Positions 1-8,904 of a stretch of 64,000 bases of DNA are shown in pieces. This DNA is from Roseivirga sp. (GTDB lineage: Bacteria; Bacteroidota; Bacteroidia; Cytophagales; Cyclobacteriaceae): positions 1 to 64,000 of the forward strand of contig JAAWWF010000031.1 of NCBI GenBank assembly GCA_021404565.1, given 5' to 3'. The position numbers and the translations under genes are program-made. The stretch's first letter is position 1; every line of letters begins with the position of its first letter. A model generated the notes under the pieces. That model searched no databases and was not told the DNA's origin. It saw only the letters and a list, made by a program, of their open reading frames with translations.

Positions 1-3000
1 GTCACCTTTACCATTCAGGACGATGCAGATATTGAAGGTGATGAGACGGCTATGCTGACGATTAGTAATCCCTCAGCCGGTGTGACACTGGGAACGACTA
101 CCACCCAAAACGTTGCGATTACTGATAATGACTTTCCTTCTGTAGAACTGAGTGTTTCTGCTAATGCTGGCACTGAGGCAGCAGGAACGGTAATCACTGT
201 TACTGCCACAGCTTCACAGGCAGTGGATGGAGATCAGACAGTTGACCTGGGAGTAAGCGGAATAGGCATTGCCAATACTGATTACACATTAAGTAATGCC
301 ACGATTACCATTCTGGATGGAGCCACAACGGGTATGGTCACTTTTACCGTTCAGGACGATGCAGATATCGAAGGAACTGAGACCGCTACCCTGACGATCA
401 GCAATCCATCTGCTGGATTGACTTTGGGAGCAACGACTACCCAGAATGTGATCATTACCGATAATGATTTTCCTACAGTCGACTTAAGTGTATCAGCTAA
501 TGTAGGAACCGAAGCTGCTGGTACAGTGATTACGATCACTGCCATAGCATCTCAAGCAGTAGATGGCGATCAAACGATTGATCTGGGAGTGAGCGGAACA
601 GGAATTACCAATACAGACTATACGCTTAGTAATGCTACTATCACCATTCTGAATGGACAGACTACTGGTTCTGTGACTTTCACTGTTCAGGACGATGCAG
701 ATATTGAAGGCACTGAGACTGCCACACTCACGATCAGCAATCCATCGGTTGGAATCACACTAGGCACTACAACTGCCCAGAACATCACCATCACTGACAA
801 TGATGTTGCTGGATTTAGCATTGTCGAAAGCGATGGCACCAGTGTTGTTTCAGAGTCGGGTACAACTGATGATTTCACTGTGGTGCTGAATGCTCAACCA
901 GCCTCGGATGTGGTGATCAATCTTTCCAGTGCTGATGTGGGCGAAGTGACTGTAAGTCCATCCACCCTGACCTTTACCAATGCCAATTGGAACACCCCAC
1001 AAACAATAACCCTGATCGGTGTAGACGACAACCTAAGCGATGGCGATCAGATAACCTTGGTCACCTTGACCATCAATGATGGAAGTAGTGATGACAGTTA
1101 TGATCCGTTGGCAGACCAGACAGTTTCTGTGACTACTACCGATGATGACTCAGCAGGTTTTACGATTGCGGAAAGTGACGGAACCAGTGTTGTTTCAGAG
1201 TCGGGTACAACAGATGATTTTACGGTAGTGCTCAATGCTCAACCAGCCTCGGATGTGGTGATCAATCTTTCCAGTGCTGATGTGGGCGAAGTAAATGTAA
1301 GTCCATCCACCCTGACCTTTACCAATGCTAATTGGAACACCCCACAAACAATAACCCTGACCGGAGTGGATGACAATCTAAGCGATGGTGACCAGGCAAC
1401 CTTGATCACTCTGGCGATCAATGATGTGAGCAGTGATGATGCTTATGATCCATTAGCTGATCAGACAGTTTCCGTTACTACTACCGATGATGACTCTGCC
1501 GGTTTTACCATTGTAGAAAGCGATGGCACCAGTGTTGTTTCAGAGTCAGGCACAACCGATGATTTTACGGTAGTGCTCAATGCCGAGCCAGCCACAGATG
1601 TGATGATCGATCTTTCCAGTGCTGATTTGGGCGAAGTAACTGTGAGTCCATCAACCCTGACCTTTACCAATGCCAATTGGAACACCCCACAAACAATAAC
1701 CCTGATCGGTGTAGACGACAACCTAAGCGATGGCGATCAGATAACCTTGGTCACCTTGACCATCAATGATGGGAGCAGCGATGATAGTTATGATCCGTTG
1801 GCTGACCAGACGGTTTCAGTGACTACTACCGATGATGACTCAGCCGGTTTTACCATTGTAGAAAGTGACGGAACCAGTGTTGTTTCAGAGTCGGCTACAA
1901 CCGATGGTTTTACGGTAGTGCTTAATGCGCAACCAGCCTCAGATGTGGTGATTGATCTTTCCAGTGCTGATGTGAGCGAAGTAAATGTAAGTCCATCCAC
2001 ACTGACCTTTACCAATGCCAATTGGAACACCCCACAAACAATAACCGTGACCGGAGTGGATGACAATCTAAGCGATGGCGATCAGACAACCTTAATCACA
2101 CTGACCATCAATGATGGTAGCAGTGATGATACTTATGATCCATTGGCTGATCAGACAGTTTCTGTTACAACCACAGATGATGATATAGTCAGCCCAAGTG
2201 TAGAGTTAAGTGTATCTACTAATATCGGTTCCGAAGCATCTGGCACGGTTGTCACTGTGACAGCCACGACATCTCAGGCGGTAAGCGGAGATCAAACTGT
2301 TGACCTGGGAGTAGGTGGTACTGGAATTACCGTTATGGATTATACATTGAGCAATGCCACGATTACGATTCTGAATGGTCAGACCACGGGTACGATCACT
2401 TTTACCATTCAGGACGATGCCGATATTGAAGGAACTGAGACGGCTACTTTAACGATCAGTAATCCTTCTGCTGGTGTAATCTTAGGTACTACAACTACCC
2501 AAAATGTAGTCATCACCGATAATGATTTTCCTACCATTAACCTGAGCGTATCCACTAATGCTGGTACAGAAACAGCCGGCACTGTGATCACGGTTACCGC
2601 CACGGCATCCCAGGCAGTAGATGGCGATCAGACGGTTGATTTGGGAGTAAGTGGGACAGGTATTGCCAATACAGACTATACTCTGAGTAATGCGGCTATT
2701 ACCATTCTCAATGGTCAGACTACTGGAACAGTAACTTTTACGGTTCAGGATGATACAGATATTGAGGGAGATGAGACGGCTATCCTGACGATCAGCAATC
2801 CGTCTGCTGGTTTGACTTTGGGAGCTACAATTACTCAAAACATTACCATCACTGATGATGACTTTGCTGCAAACCCAACCGTTGACTTAAGTGTCTCAGC
2901 GAATGCTGGAACAGAAACTGCACAAACGGTAGTGACTGTTACGGCTACGGCTTCACAGGCGGTAGATGGTGACCAGACGATTGATTTGGGAGTAAGCGGA

Positions 3001-6000
3001 ACAGGCATTACGAATACGGATTATATACTTAGTAATGCCACTATAACAATCCTGAATGGCCAGACGACCGGTTCAATAACCTTTACTATTCAGGATGATG
3101 CGGATATTGAAGGAGACGAGACTACTACTTTGACGCTCAGCAATCCATCAGCAGGTGTGACCTTAGGAACTACGACAACTCAGAACGTTGCGATTACCGA
3201 TAATGACTTTCCTTCTGTAGAACTGAGTGTTTCTGCTAATGCTGGCACTGAGGCAGCAGGAACTGTAGTGACGGTTACTGCGACCGCTTCTCAGGCAGTA
3301 GATGGAGATCAGACAGTTGATCTGGGGGTGACTGGAACCGGTATTGCAAATACAGACTATACCCTAAGCAATGCTACCATTACCATTCTGGATGGCGCAA
3401 CCACAGGTATGATCACTTTCACCATTCAGGACGATGCAGATATTGAGGGAGATGAGACTGCTACCCTGGCAATTAGCAATCCTTCAGCAGGAGTGACCTT
3501 AGGGACAACTACCACTCAGAATGTGATCATTACCGATAATGATTTTCCTACAGTCGACTTAAGTGTATCGGCTAATGCAGGAACCGAAGCTGATGGTACA
3601 GTGATTACGATCACTGCCATAGCATCTAAAGCAGTAGATGGCGATCAGACGGTTGATTTGGGAGTAAGCGGAACGGGAATCACCAATACAGATTATACGC
3701 TTAATAATGCCACCATTACCATTCTCAATGGTCAGACCACGGGTACGATCACTTTTACCATTCAGGACGATGCCGATATTGAAGGAACTGAGACGGCTAC
3801 TTTAACGATCAGTAATCCTTCTGCTGGTGTAATCTTAGGTACTACAACTACCCAAAATGTAGTCATCACCGATAATGATTTTCCTACCATTAACCTGAGC
3901 GTATCCACTAATGCTGGTACAGAAACAGCCGGCACTGTGATCACGGTTACCGCCACGGCATCCCAGGCAGTAGATGGCGATCAGACGGTTGATTTGGGAG
4001 TCAGTGGGACAGGTATTGCCAATACAGACTATACTCTGAGTAATGCGGCTATTACCATCCTGAATGGACAGACTACTGGAACAGTGACTTTTACTATCCA
4101 GGATGATGCAGATATTGAAGGAGATGAGACGGCTATCCTGACGATCAGCAATCCGTCTGCTGGTTTGACCTTAGGCACTACCACTACCCAAAATGTAGCC
4201 ATTACCGACAATGATTTTCCTACCGTTGATTTAAGTGTATCGGCTAATACCGGTACTGAGGCGGCCGGTACGGTAATCACGGTAACCGCCACCGCTTCTC
4301 AGGCAGTGGATGGAGACCAAACGGTTGGTCTGGGAGTAAGCGGAACCGGTATTGCGAATACAGACTATACGCTTAGTAACGCCACCATTACCATTCTCAA
4401 TGGTCAGACTACCGGAACAGTAACTTTTACCGTTCAGGATGATACAGATATTGAGGGAGATGAGACGGCTACCCTGACAATTAACAATCCTTCAGCAGGA
4501 GTGACCTTAGGGACAACTACCACTCAGAATGTGATCATTACCGATAATGATTTTCCTACAGTCGACTTAAGTGTATCGGCTAATGCAGGAACCGAAGCTG
4601 ATGGTACAGTGATTACGATCACTGCCATAGCATCTAAAGCAGTAGATGGCGATCAGACGGTTGACTTGGGAGTAAGCGGAACGGGAATCACCAATACAGA
4701 TTATACGCTTAATAATGCCACCATCACGATCCTGGATGGAGCAACTACGGGAACGGTCACCTTTACCATTCAGGATGATGCAGATATTGAGGGAGATGAG
4801 ACTGCTACCCTGGCAATTAGCAATCCTTCAGCAGGAGTGACCTTAGGGACAACTACCACTCAGAATGTGATCATTACCGATAATGATTTTCCTACCGTTG
4901 ATTTAAGTGTTTCGGCTAATACCGGTACAGAAACAGCAGGCACTGCTATCACTGTGACCGCCACAGCATCTCAAGTTGTAAGTGGAGACCAAACTGTGGA
5001 TTTGGGAGTTAGTGGGACAGGGATCACCAATACAGATTATACACTCAGCAATACCACCGTTACCATTTTGAATGGCCAGGCTATTGGAACGGTCACATTT
5101 ACCGTACAAGATGATACGGATATTGAAGGTGATGAGACAGCTAACTTAACGATTAGCAATCCATCTGCTGGTGTCATCCTTGGCACCGTTACAACTGAGA
5201 ATATCATTATTACCGATAATGATGAAGTGGAGCCTGATCTGATCAATACTACCATCACAGTCTCACCAACAAGTCTGGTAGCCGATGGCGTCACATCGAG
5301 TCTGATCACAGTTCAGTTAGTTGATTCAGATGGAAACCCTCTGAGCACATCCCGCGGGATAGTTACGCTAAATGTTACCGGAAGTGCTTTGTTGACTGCC
5401 GTTTCTGACAATGGCGATGGAACCTATACTGCTATGCTCACCAATACTTTTGTAGAGGTGGTGACAGTGACCGGTCAATGGGATGGCCTCAATCTTTCGG
5501 CTGAAGTGGAGGTCACGTTTACACCTGATAATACTGATACAGATGGAGATGGTGTTTTTGACAGATTAGAAGATCTCAACATGAATGGCGATCTGGAGGA
5601 TGATGATACAGATCGTGATGGCACACCAAATTATCTTGATACCGATGACGATGGCGATTCCGTACCTACCAGACAAGAGGACCCCGATGGTGACGGTGAT
5701 CCACAAAATGATGATACTGATAGCGATCAAATACCCAACTACCTGGATAGTGATGATGACGGGGATGGAATCTTTACGATCGATGAAGATGCCAATAACA
5801 ATGGCGATTTATTTGATGATGATACAGATGGTGACGGACTGATCAACTTCCTTGATCCTGTTGAAAATATGGTGGTCGATAAACTGTTCAGCCCTAACGG
5901 AGACGGTATCAATGATGTCTTGCAGATCCGTGACGCTGAGAAATTCCCAAATAACAAAGTGAGCATATTCAACAGACAGGGAAACTTGATTTTTGAATTG

Positions 6001-6159
6001 GAAAGTTATGACAACAGGGGCCGTGGATGGAATGGTATCCCGAACCGTGGACTACTTACAAGCGGTGATAAAATTGTACCCAATGGAACCTACTTCTATG
6101 TCATAGAACCCAATGATGGTTCTGAAACTCTCACCGGATTTTTTGTACTAAAACGCTAA
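1..6159 (+). CDS. Giant Calx-beta repeat surface/secreted protein with type B T9SS sorting domain (5' end cut)
   Basis: The frame is open from base 1, so the start lies outside the window; about 2,052 codons are visible. In order: the end of one and two complete type A Calx-beta-like repeats (336 bp period), four type B repeats (345 bp period, 808-2187), nine more type A repeats (to about 5223), an invasin/Ig-like domain (about 5240-5530), a stretch of acidic Asp-rich thrombospondin type 3-like calcium repeats (about 5535-5865, many DTDGDG/DDDGD motifs), and a gliding-motility-associated C-terminal domain (about 5870-6156, with FSPNGDGIND and NGTYFYVI). That tail marks proteins exported by the type IX secretion system. 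Calx-beta and TSP3 domains bind calcium in known families, so a calcium-stiffened adhesin or gliding filament like SprB is the likely role. The PorP/SprF gene starts 4 bp downstream. The family assignment is sure; the exact job (adhesion, gliding or matrix) is inferred. Confidence 0.9.
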   Translation, partial: VTFTIQDDADIEGDETAMLTISNPSAGVTLGTTTTQNVAITDNDFPSVELSVSANAGTEAAGTVITVTATASQAVDGDQTVDLGVSGIGIANTDYTLSNATITILDGATTGMVTFTVQDDADIEGTETATLTISNPSAGLTLGATTTQNVIITDNDFPTVDLSVSANVGTEAAGTVITITAIASQAVDGDQTIDLGVSGTGITNTDYTLSNATITILNGQTTGSVTFTVQDDADIEGTETATLTISNPSVGITLGTTTAQNITITDNDVAGFSIVESDGTSVVSESGTTDDFTVVLNAQPASDVVINLSSADVGEVTVSPSTLTFTNANWNTPQTITLIGVDDNLSDGDQITLVTLTINDGSSDDSYDPLADQTVSVTTTDDDSAGFTIAESDGTSVVSESGTTDDFTVVLNAQPASDVVINLSSADVGEVNVSPSTLTFTNANWNTPQTITLTGVDDNLSDGDQATLITLAINDVSSDDAYDPLADQTVSVTTTDDDSAGFTIVESDGTSVVSESGTTDDFTVVLNAEPATDVMIDLSSADLGEVTVSPSTLTFTNANWNTPQTITLIGVDDNLSDGDQITLVTLTINDGSSDDSYDPLADQTVSVTTTDDDSAGFTIVESDGTSVVSESATTDGFTVVLNAQPASDVVIDLSSADVSEVNVSPSTLTFTNANWNTPQTITVTGVDDNLSDGDQTTLITLTINDGSSDDTYDPLADQTVSVTTTDDDIVSPSVELSVSTNIGSEASGTVVTVTATTSQAVSGDQTVDLGVGGTGITVMDYTLSNATITILNGQTTGTITFTIQDDADIEGTETATLTISNPSAGVILGTTTTQNVVITDNDFPTINLSVSTNAGTETAGTVITVTATASQAVDGDQTVDLGVSGTGIANTDYTLSNAAITILNGQTTGTVTFTVQDDTDIEGDETAILTISNPSAGLTLGATITQNITITDDDFAANPTVDLSVSANAGTETAQTVVTVTATASQAVDGDQTIDLGVSGTGITNTDYILSNATITILNGQTTGSITFTIQDDADIEGDETTTLTLSNPSAGVTLGTTTTQNVAITDNDFPSVELSVSANAGTEAAGTVVTVTATASQAVDGDQTVDLGVTGTGIANTDYTLSNATITILDGATTGMITFTIQDDADIEGDETATLAISNPSAGVTLGTTTTQNVIITDNDFPTVDLSVSANAGTEADGTVITITAIASKAVDGDQTVDLGVSGTGITNTDYTLNNATITILNGQTTGTITFTIQDDADIEGTETATLTISNPSAGVILGTTTTQNVVITDNDFPTINLSVSTNAGTETAGTVITVTATASQAVDGDQTVDLGVSGTGIANTDYTLSNAAITILNGQTTGTVTFTIQDDADIEGDETAILTISNPSAGLTLGTTTTQNVAITDNDFPTVDLSVSANTGTEAAGTVITVTATASQAVDGDQTVGLGVSGTGIANTDYTLSNATITILNGQTTGTVTFTVQDDTDIEGDETATLTINNPSAGVTLGTTTTQNVIITDNDFPTVDLSVSANAGTEADGTVITITAIASKAVDGDQTVDLGVSGTGITNTDYTLNNATITILDGATTGTVTFTIQDDADIEGDETATLAISNPSAGVTLGTTTTQNVIITDNDFPTVDLSVSANTGTETAGTAITVTATASQVVSGDQTVDLGVSGTGITNTDYTLSNTTVTILNGQAIGTVTFTVQDDTDIEGDETANLTISNPSAGVILGTVTTENIIITDNDEVEPDLINTTITVSPTSLVADGVTSSLITVQLVDSDGNPLSTSRGIVTLNVTGSALLTAVSDNGDGTYTAMLTNTFVEVVTVTGQWDGLNLSAEVEVTFTPDNTDTDGDGVFDRLEDLNMNGDLEDDDTDRDGTPNYLDTDDDGDSVPTRQEDPDGDGDPQNDDTDSDQIPNYLDSDDDGDGIFTIDEDANNNGDLFDDDTDGDGLINFLDPVENMVVDKLFSPNGDGINDVLQIRDAEKFPNNKVSIFNRQGNLIFELESYDNRGRGWNGIPNRGLLTSGDKIVPNGTYFYVIEPNDGSETLTGFFVLKR
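133..804 (+). repeat. Two complete 336-bp type A Calx-beta repeats
   Basis: Equivalent codons for the Phe-Pro of the DNDFP junction fall at 133 and 469, giving a 336-bp (112-codon) period. Each unit carries the NTDYTLSNATI and DDADIEG motifs typical of the type A repeat in this protein. The partial unit at 1-132 belongs to the same series. Confidence 0.85.
808..2187 (+). repeat. Four tandem 345-bp type B repeats
   Basis: The unit starting with a Gly-Phe-(Ser/Thr)-Ile-(Val/Ala)-Glu-Ser-Asp motif begins at 808, 1153, 1498 and 1843, an exact 345-bp (115-codon) spacing. Each unit ends with a run of Asp codons (TTDDD). The block interrupts the type A repeats and differs from them in sequence, though it is also predicted to be all beta. 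DNA identity between units is very high over stretches such as the TFTNANWNTPQTI segment. Confidence 0.85.
2188..5223 (+). repeat. Nine tandem type A Calx-beta repeats
   Basis: Nine further type A units, each 112 codons except one (around 2866-2880) with three extra codons (Ala-Ala-Asn) at its junction. Two long near-identical pairs lie inside: 2374-2705 matches 3727-4058 (one mismatch in 332 bp by eye), and 3477-3716 matches 4485-4724 (one mismatch in 240 bp). Their offsets, 1353 and 1008 bp, equal four units plus 9 bp and three units, as expected for in-frame unit exchange. Confidence 0.85.
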
Positions 6160-6163
6160 GCAA

Positions 6164-7099
6164 ATGAGACTGAAAAGACTGCTTTTGATGTCTGTGTTAA
6201 TGACTGTAATGCCATTTACCGGGTTGGCACAACAACAAATACTCAATACACAATATGTGTTTAACAGGCTCCTGATCAACCCCGCATATGCTGGGATTGG
6301 TGGTGGCTTGCAAGCTTCTTTTTTGTATCGAAAACAGTGGAGCGGTATCGATGGAGCTCCTAATACGCAGGTGTTATCAATGCACTCTCCAATCAATAGA
6401 GAAAAGACAGCTTCTTTAGGGGGAATGGTCATCAGAGATGAAATAGGGGTGACTACCCAAACCGGAGTATATATCACAGGGGCTTATGCACTAAAAATGA
6501 GTGATAAGACCTTTTTATCTTTTGGCTTACAGGGAGGTTTTCTCAACGATCAGTCAAATTTTGGAGAACTCGAAGGTTTTGCTGATGATCCCTTGTTTGT
6601 GGCTGATAACCGGAGTGTTTTTCGGCCCAATTTTGGGGCAGGGGTTTATTTGTATGATGACCGCTACCATATCGGAATCTCGGTTCCGAATCTGTTTGAG
6701 CAGAATTTTCAACAGATAGCATTTCAGGAAGGAGCTGACATATACCCTTTTGTTTATCTGGACGCAGGCTACCTGTTTTATCTGAAAACCGGCTGGACGT
6801 TGGATGTTAACACTTTGATCAGATCAGAACCAGAACTTCCCCTTCAATTCGATATCAATGGAATAATTGGCATCAGGAACCTTGTTTGGTTAGGCCTGTC
6901 TTATCGCTCTTTCGAATCTGTTGATGCTTTGTTCAGGCTGAAGCTAAGTGAGAACTACTATTTCGCCTATTCCTATGATATTTCCACCGGTCCGGCCACT
7001 TTGAGCCGGGTCAATGCGGGCTCTCATGAATTAATGATTCAATTTGGTTTGAACAGACTGACCCGGCCAAGAGGCATGAAGAGATTCAAGGGATGGTGA
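6164..7099 (+). CDS. PorP/SprF family T9SS-associated outer-membrane protein
   Basis: 311 residues with an N-terminal signal peptide ending near Gly-Leu-Ala-Gln, then the typical family start (QQQILNTQYVFN, with LINPAYAG) and a C-terminal region rich in alternating aromatic/hydrophobic beta strands, consistent with a small outer-membrane barrel. Members of this family (SprF, PorP) are needed for secretion or surface attachment of a cognate type IX substrate, and are often encoded directly after a large type B substrate. Here the ATG lies 4 bp after the stop of the giant Calx-beta protein, so the two are very likely co-transcribed and work as a pair. The length is normal for the family. The assignment is firm; the partner relationship is inferred from position. 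Confidence 0.9.
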   Translation: MRLKRLLLMSVLMTVMPFTGLAQQQILNTQYVFNRLLINPAYAGIGGGLQASFLYRKQWSGIDGAPNTQVLSMHSPINREKTASLGGMVIRDEIGVTTQTGVYITGAYALKMSDKTFLSFGLQGGFLNDQSNFGELEGFADDPLFVADNRSVFRPNFGAGVYLYDDRYHIGISVPNLFEQNFQQIAFQEGADIYPFVYLDAGYLFYLKTGWTLDVNTLIRSEPELPLQFDINGIIGIRNLVWLGLSYRSFESVDALFRLKLSENYYFAYSYDISTGPATLSRVNAGSHELMIQFGLNRLTRPRGMKRFKGW

Positions 7100-7274
7100 T
7101 ATGATGTCTTAATATTAGCTGCACAATGCTCTTAGGGTATCCAGAATTTTAACCACTCTGTAAACCTTTCGATAACTTTTTAGTACGTTTGATATGGTCA
7201 CGACTCTGGATAAATGATAGAGTCGACTTTGTAAATCAAACTTCAGGGTCATTTCTAGAGAGCTGCTTCTTATT

Positions 7275-8288
7275 ATGAGTTTGCTGGGAGTCTTCAACGG
7301 ACTATTTCTCACCAGCTATTTTCTCTTTAACAAAAGGGAGACACGGTATACCAACGTCTACCTGGGCTTACTGCTGCTTGCTCTCGTCATCCGAATCGGT
7401 AAATCTGTATTCTTTTATTTCGATAGCGGTCTGAATGAAAACTACATTCTGATCGGTCTGCTAGGCTGTATGGCGATAGGCCCTATGAGCCTGTACTTTG
7501 CTAAATCCCAAATCAACGGAAATAAAGTCTTTGACCCCAAAAGCCTGCTCCATTTAATTCCTCTGCTGTTACTGGCGTTTTATGCCATTTTCTTTGTGTC
7601 TTATGATGAGGACAGATGGCTTTGGAGAACACAAATCGTCACAGGGATTTATTATTACTGGGGAGCTTACTCACTTTATGCCGTCTTTTTGGTAGTCAGA
7701 GAGCTATATATTCGCAAGAAAGCCTTCCCGGAAGCAGGCTGGACACAAGGTGTTTTGTTAGGCGTTACGCTCATTTGGCTTGCCTACCTTACCTCAAGTT
7801 TCACCTCTTATCTTACAGGGGCGCTCACCTTTTCGTTTGCCGTATACTTGCTGGCCTGGATTATCATTACCGGTTCCAGAAAGCAGAGCAAACCCAATAA
7901 GGCTAAATCGATGCCCGCTGCCACCATGCCTTCCCATGAGGTTGATAGAGTCAGTCAGAAGATAAAGACGGTACTGTTGGAAGATCAACGATATAAATCC
8001 CCTGAACTGTCTATGCCGGTTCTGGCCAAGCTGACCGGCCTGACGCCCCATCAGTTCTCATCCTTCATCAACGATCAGCTGAACCAGAACTTTTCGCAGC
8101 TCATCAATTCTTATCGCATTGAGGCGGCCAGAGAAATGCTGCGTAGCGAGGCGCATCTTACGGTCGAAGCTATCGGTTTTGACTGTGGTTTCAACTCACC
8201 GTCTACCTTCCATACAGCTTTTAAAAAAGCCACCGGTCTTACTCCGGCAGCCTATCGAAAAAAGGAGTCCGTTTCTGCCAATTTATAA
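7275..8288 (+). CDS. Membrane-anchored AraC family transcriptional regulator
   Basis: 337 residues. Roughly the first 205 form several hydrophobic helices (about six or seven membrane segments), followed by a linker and a C-terminal AraC-type double helix-turn-helix from about residue 235 (VLAKLTGLTPHQFSSFIN, then the second helix pair ending GFNSPSTFHTAFKKATGLTP with the usual AYRKK end). This membrane-plus-AraC architecture is common in Bacteroidetes and is thought to sense a membrane or envelope signal. The frame has no upstream ATG before a stop at 7218-7220. A TACGTTTG that fits the Bacteroidetes -7 box lies at 7184-7191, but without a good -33 TTG. The ligand and target genes are unknown. 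Confidence 0.85.
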   Translation: MSLLGVFNGLFLTSYFLFNKRETRYTNVYLGLLLLALVIRIGKSVFFYFDSGLNENYILIGLLGCMAIGPMSLYFAKSQINGNKVFDPKSLLHLIPLLLLAFYAIFFVSYDEDRWLWRTQIVTGIYYYWGAYSLYAVFLVVRELYIRKKAFPEAGWTQGVLLGVTLIWLAYLTSSFTSYLTGALTFSFAVYLLAWIIITGSRKQSKPNKAKSMPAATMPSHEVDRVSQKIKTVLLEDQRYKSPELSMPVLAKLTGLTPHQFSSFINDQLNQNFSQLINSYRIEAAREMLRSEAHLTVEAIGFDCGFNSPSTFHTAFKKATGLTPAAYRKKESVSANL

Positions 8289-8432
8289 ATCCGAAGTCCG
8301 GTTTTATCTTTCGATAGGTGAATGAGCCAGGTTTTGTCCACTTTGTAGCCTCTCGGATTATGGCCATACCATATTTGGTAAGCATATTACCTGAGGCGAA
8401 AAATTACAATAACAACGATTCAAAACAACAAC

Positions 8433-8849
8433 ATGAAAAGAACAATGCTATCATTCATTATGCTGATAGGTATCAGTGCTATCACATTGGCTCAAACAGA
8501 TGAAGAAGCCGTAAGAGCAACCGCCAACGACTACATCGAGGGAACTTCCAATGGCGATATTCCCAGGATTAAAAGAGCCTTTACCGAGACCGCAGCCCTT
8601 TACGGTGTAAATCCCGATGGCAGTATGAGGTATATTCCTATTGCCAAATATGTAACCTATTTCAAGCCTAACGTGAAGAATGACAGAAGAGGAAAAATCG
8701 TGGCGGTAGACATTGTAAACAATGCGGCTAATGTGAAGATTGAAATACTCTCCCAGGGCTGGAAATACACCGACTTTTTACTTTTGCTTAAGCTCAAAGA
8801 GGGGTGGAAAATCATTAATAAGTCTTACACCCGGGTAAAGGCTAACTAA
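8433..8849 (+). CDS. Secreted NTF2-like (putative lumazine-binding type) protein
   Basis: 138 residues with a clear signal peptide (basic MKRT start, hydrophobic core, cut near ITLAQ). The mature part reads as a cone-shaped NTF2-like/SnoaL fold: an N-terminal helix with 'EAVRATANDYIEG', a mid helix, then strands ending in a WKIINKSY-type motif. This matches the Pfam 'putative lumazine-binding' group of periplasmic NTF2-like proteins, which mostly have no proven enzyme activity. It stands alone between the AraC regulator (same strand, 144 bp upstream) and the convergent LytTR gene, and ends in a rho-independent terminator. The function is unknown; the fold call is good. Confidence 0.75.
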   Translation: MKRTMLSFIMLIGISAITLAQTDEEAVRATANDYIEGTSNGDIPRIKRAFTETAALYGVNPDGSMRYIPIAKYVTYFKPNVKNDRRGKIVAVDIVNNAANVKIEILSQGWKYTDFLLLLKLKEGWKIINKSYTRVKAN

Positions 8850-8862
8850 TCAGAGCATCATA

Positions 8863-8904
8863 GGCTCAGGTTAAAGCTAGCTTTGATCTGAGCCAGTCTT
8901 TTTT
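8863..8904 (+). terminator. Rho-independent terminator for the NTF2-like gene
   Basis: GGCTCAG at 8863-8869 pairs with CTGAGCC at 8888-8894, and an inner AAAGCTAGCTTT palindrome can extend the stem. The hairpin is followed on the plus strand by a run of six T (8899-8904). It overlaps the stop codon and last codons of the convergent LytTR gene, so this DNA both codes and terminates. Confidence 0.7.

Noticed and set aside
2409-2603. Minus-strand reading frames inside the Calx-beta repeats (for example 2409-2603 and an identical copy at 3762-3956)
   Set aside because: They are shadows of the repeated coding strand, recur with the repeat period, and look like reversed low-complexity repeat sequence, not a protein family.
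133-5223. Long regular repeats considered as a CRISPR array or satellite DNA
   Set aside because: Periods of 336 and 345 bp are whole codons within one open frame and encode beta-sandwich domains.
5585-5842. 85-codon plus-strand frame over the calcium-repeat region, very rich in Met and Ile
   Set aside because: It is an off-frame reading of GAT-rich TSP3 codons; the composition is an artefact.
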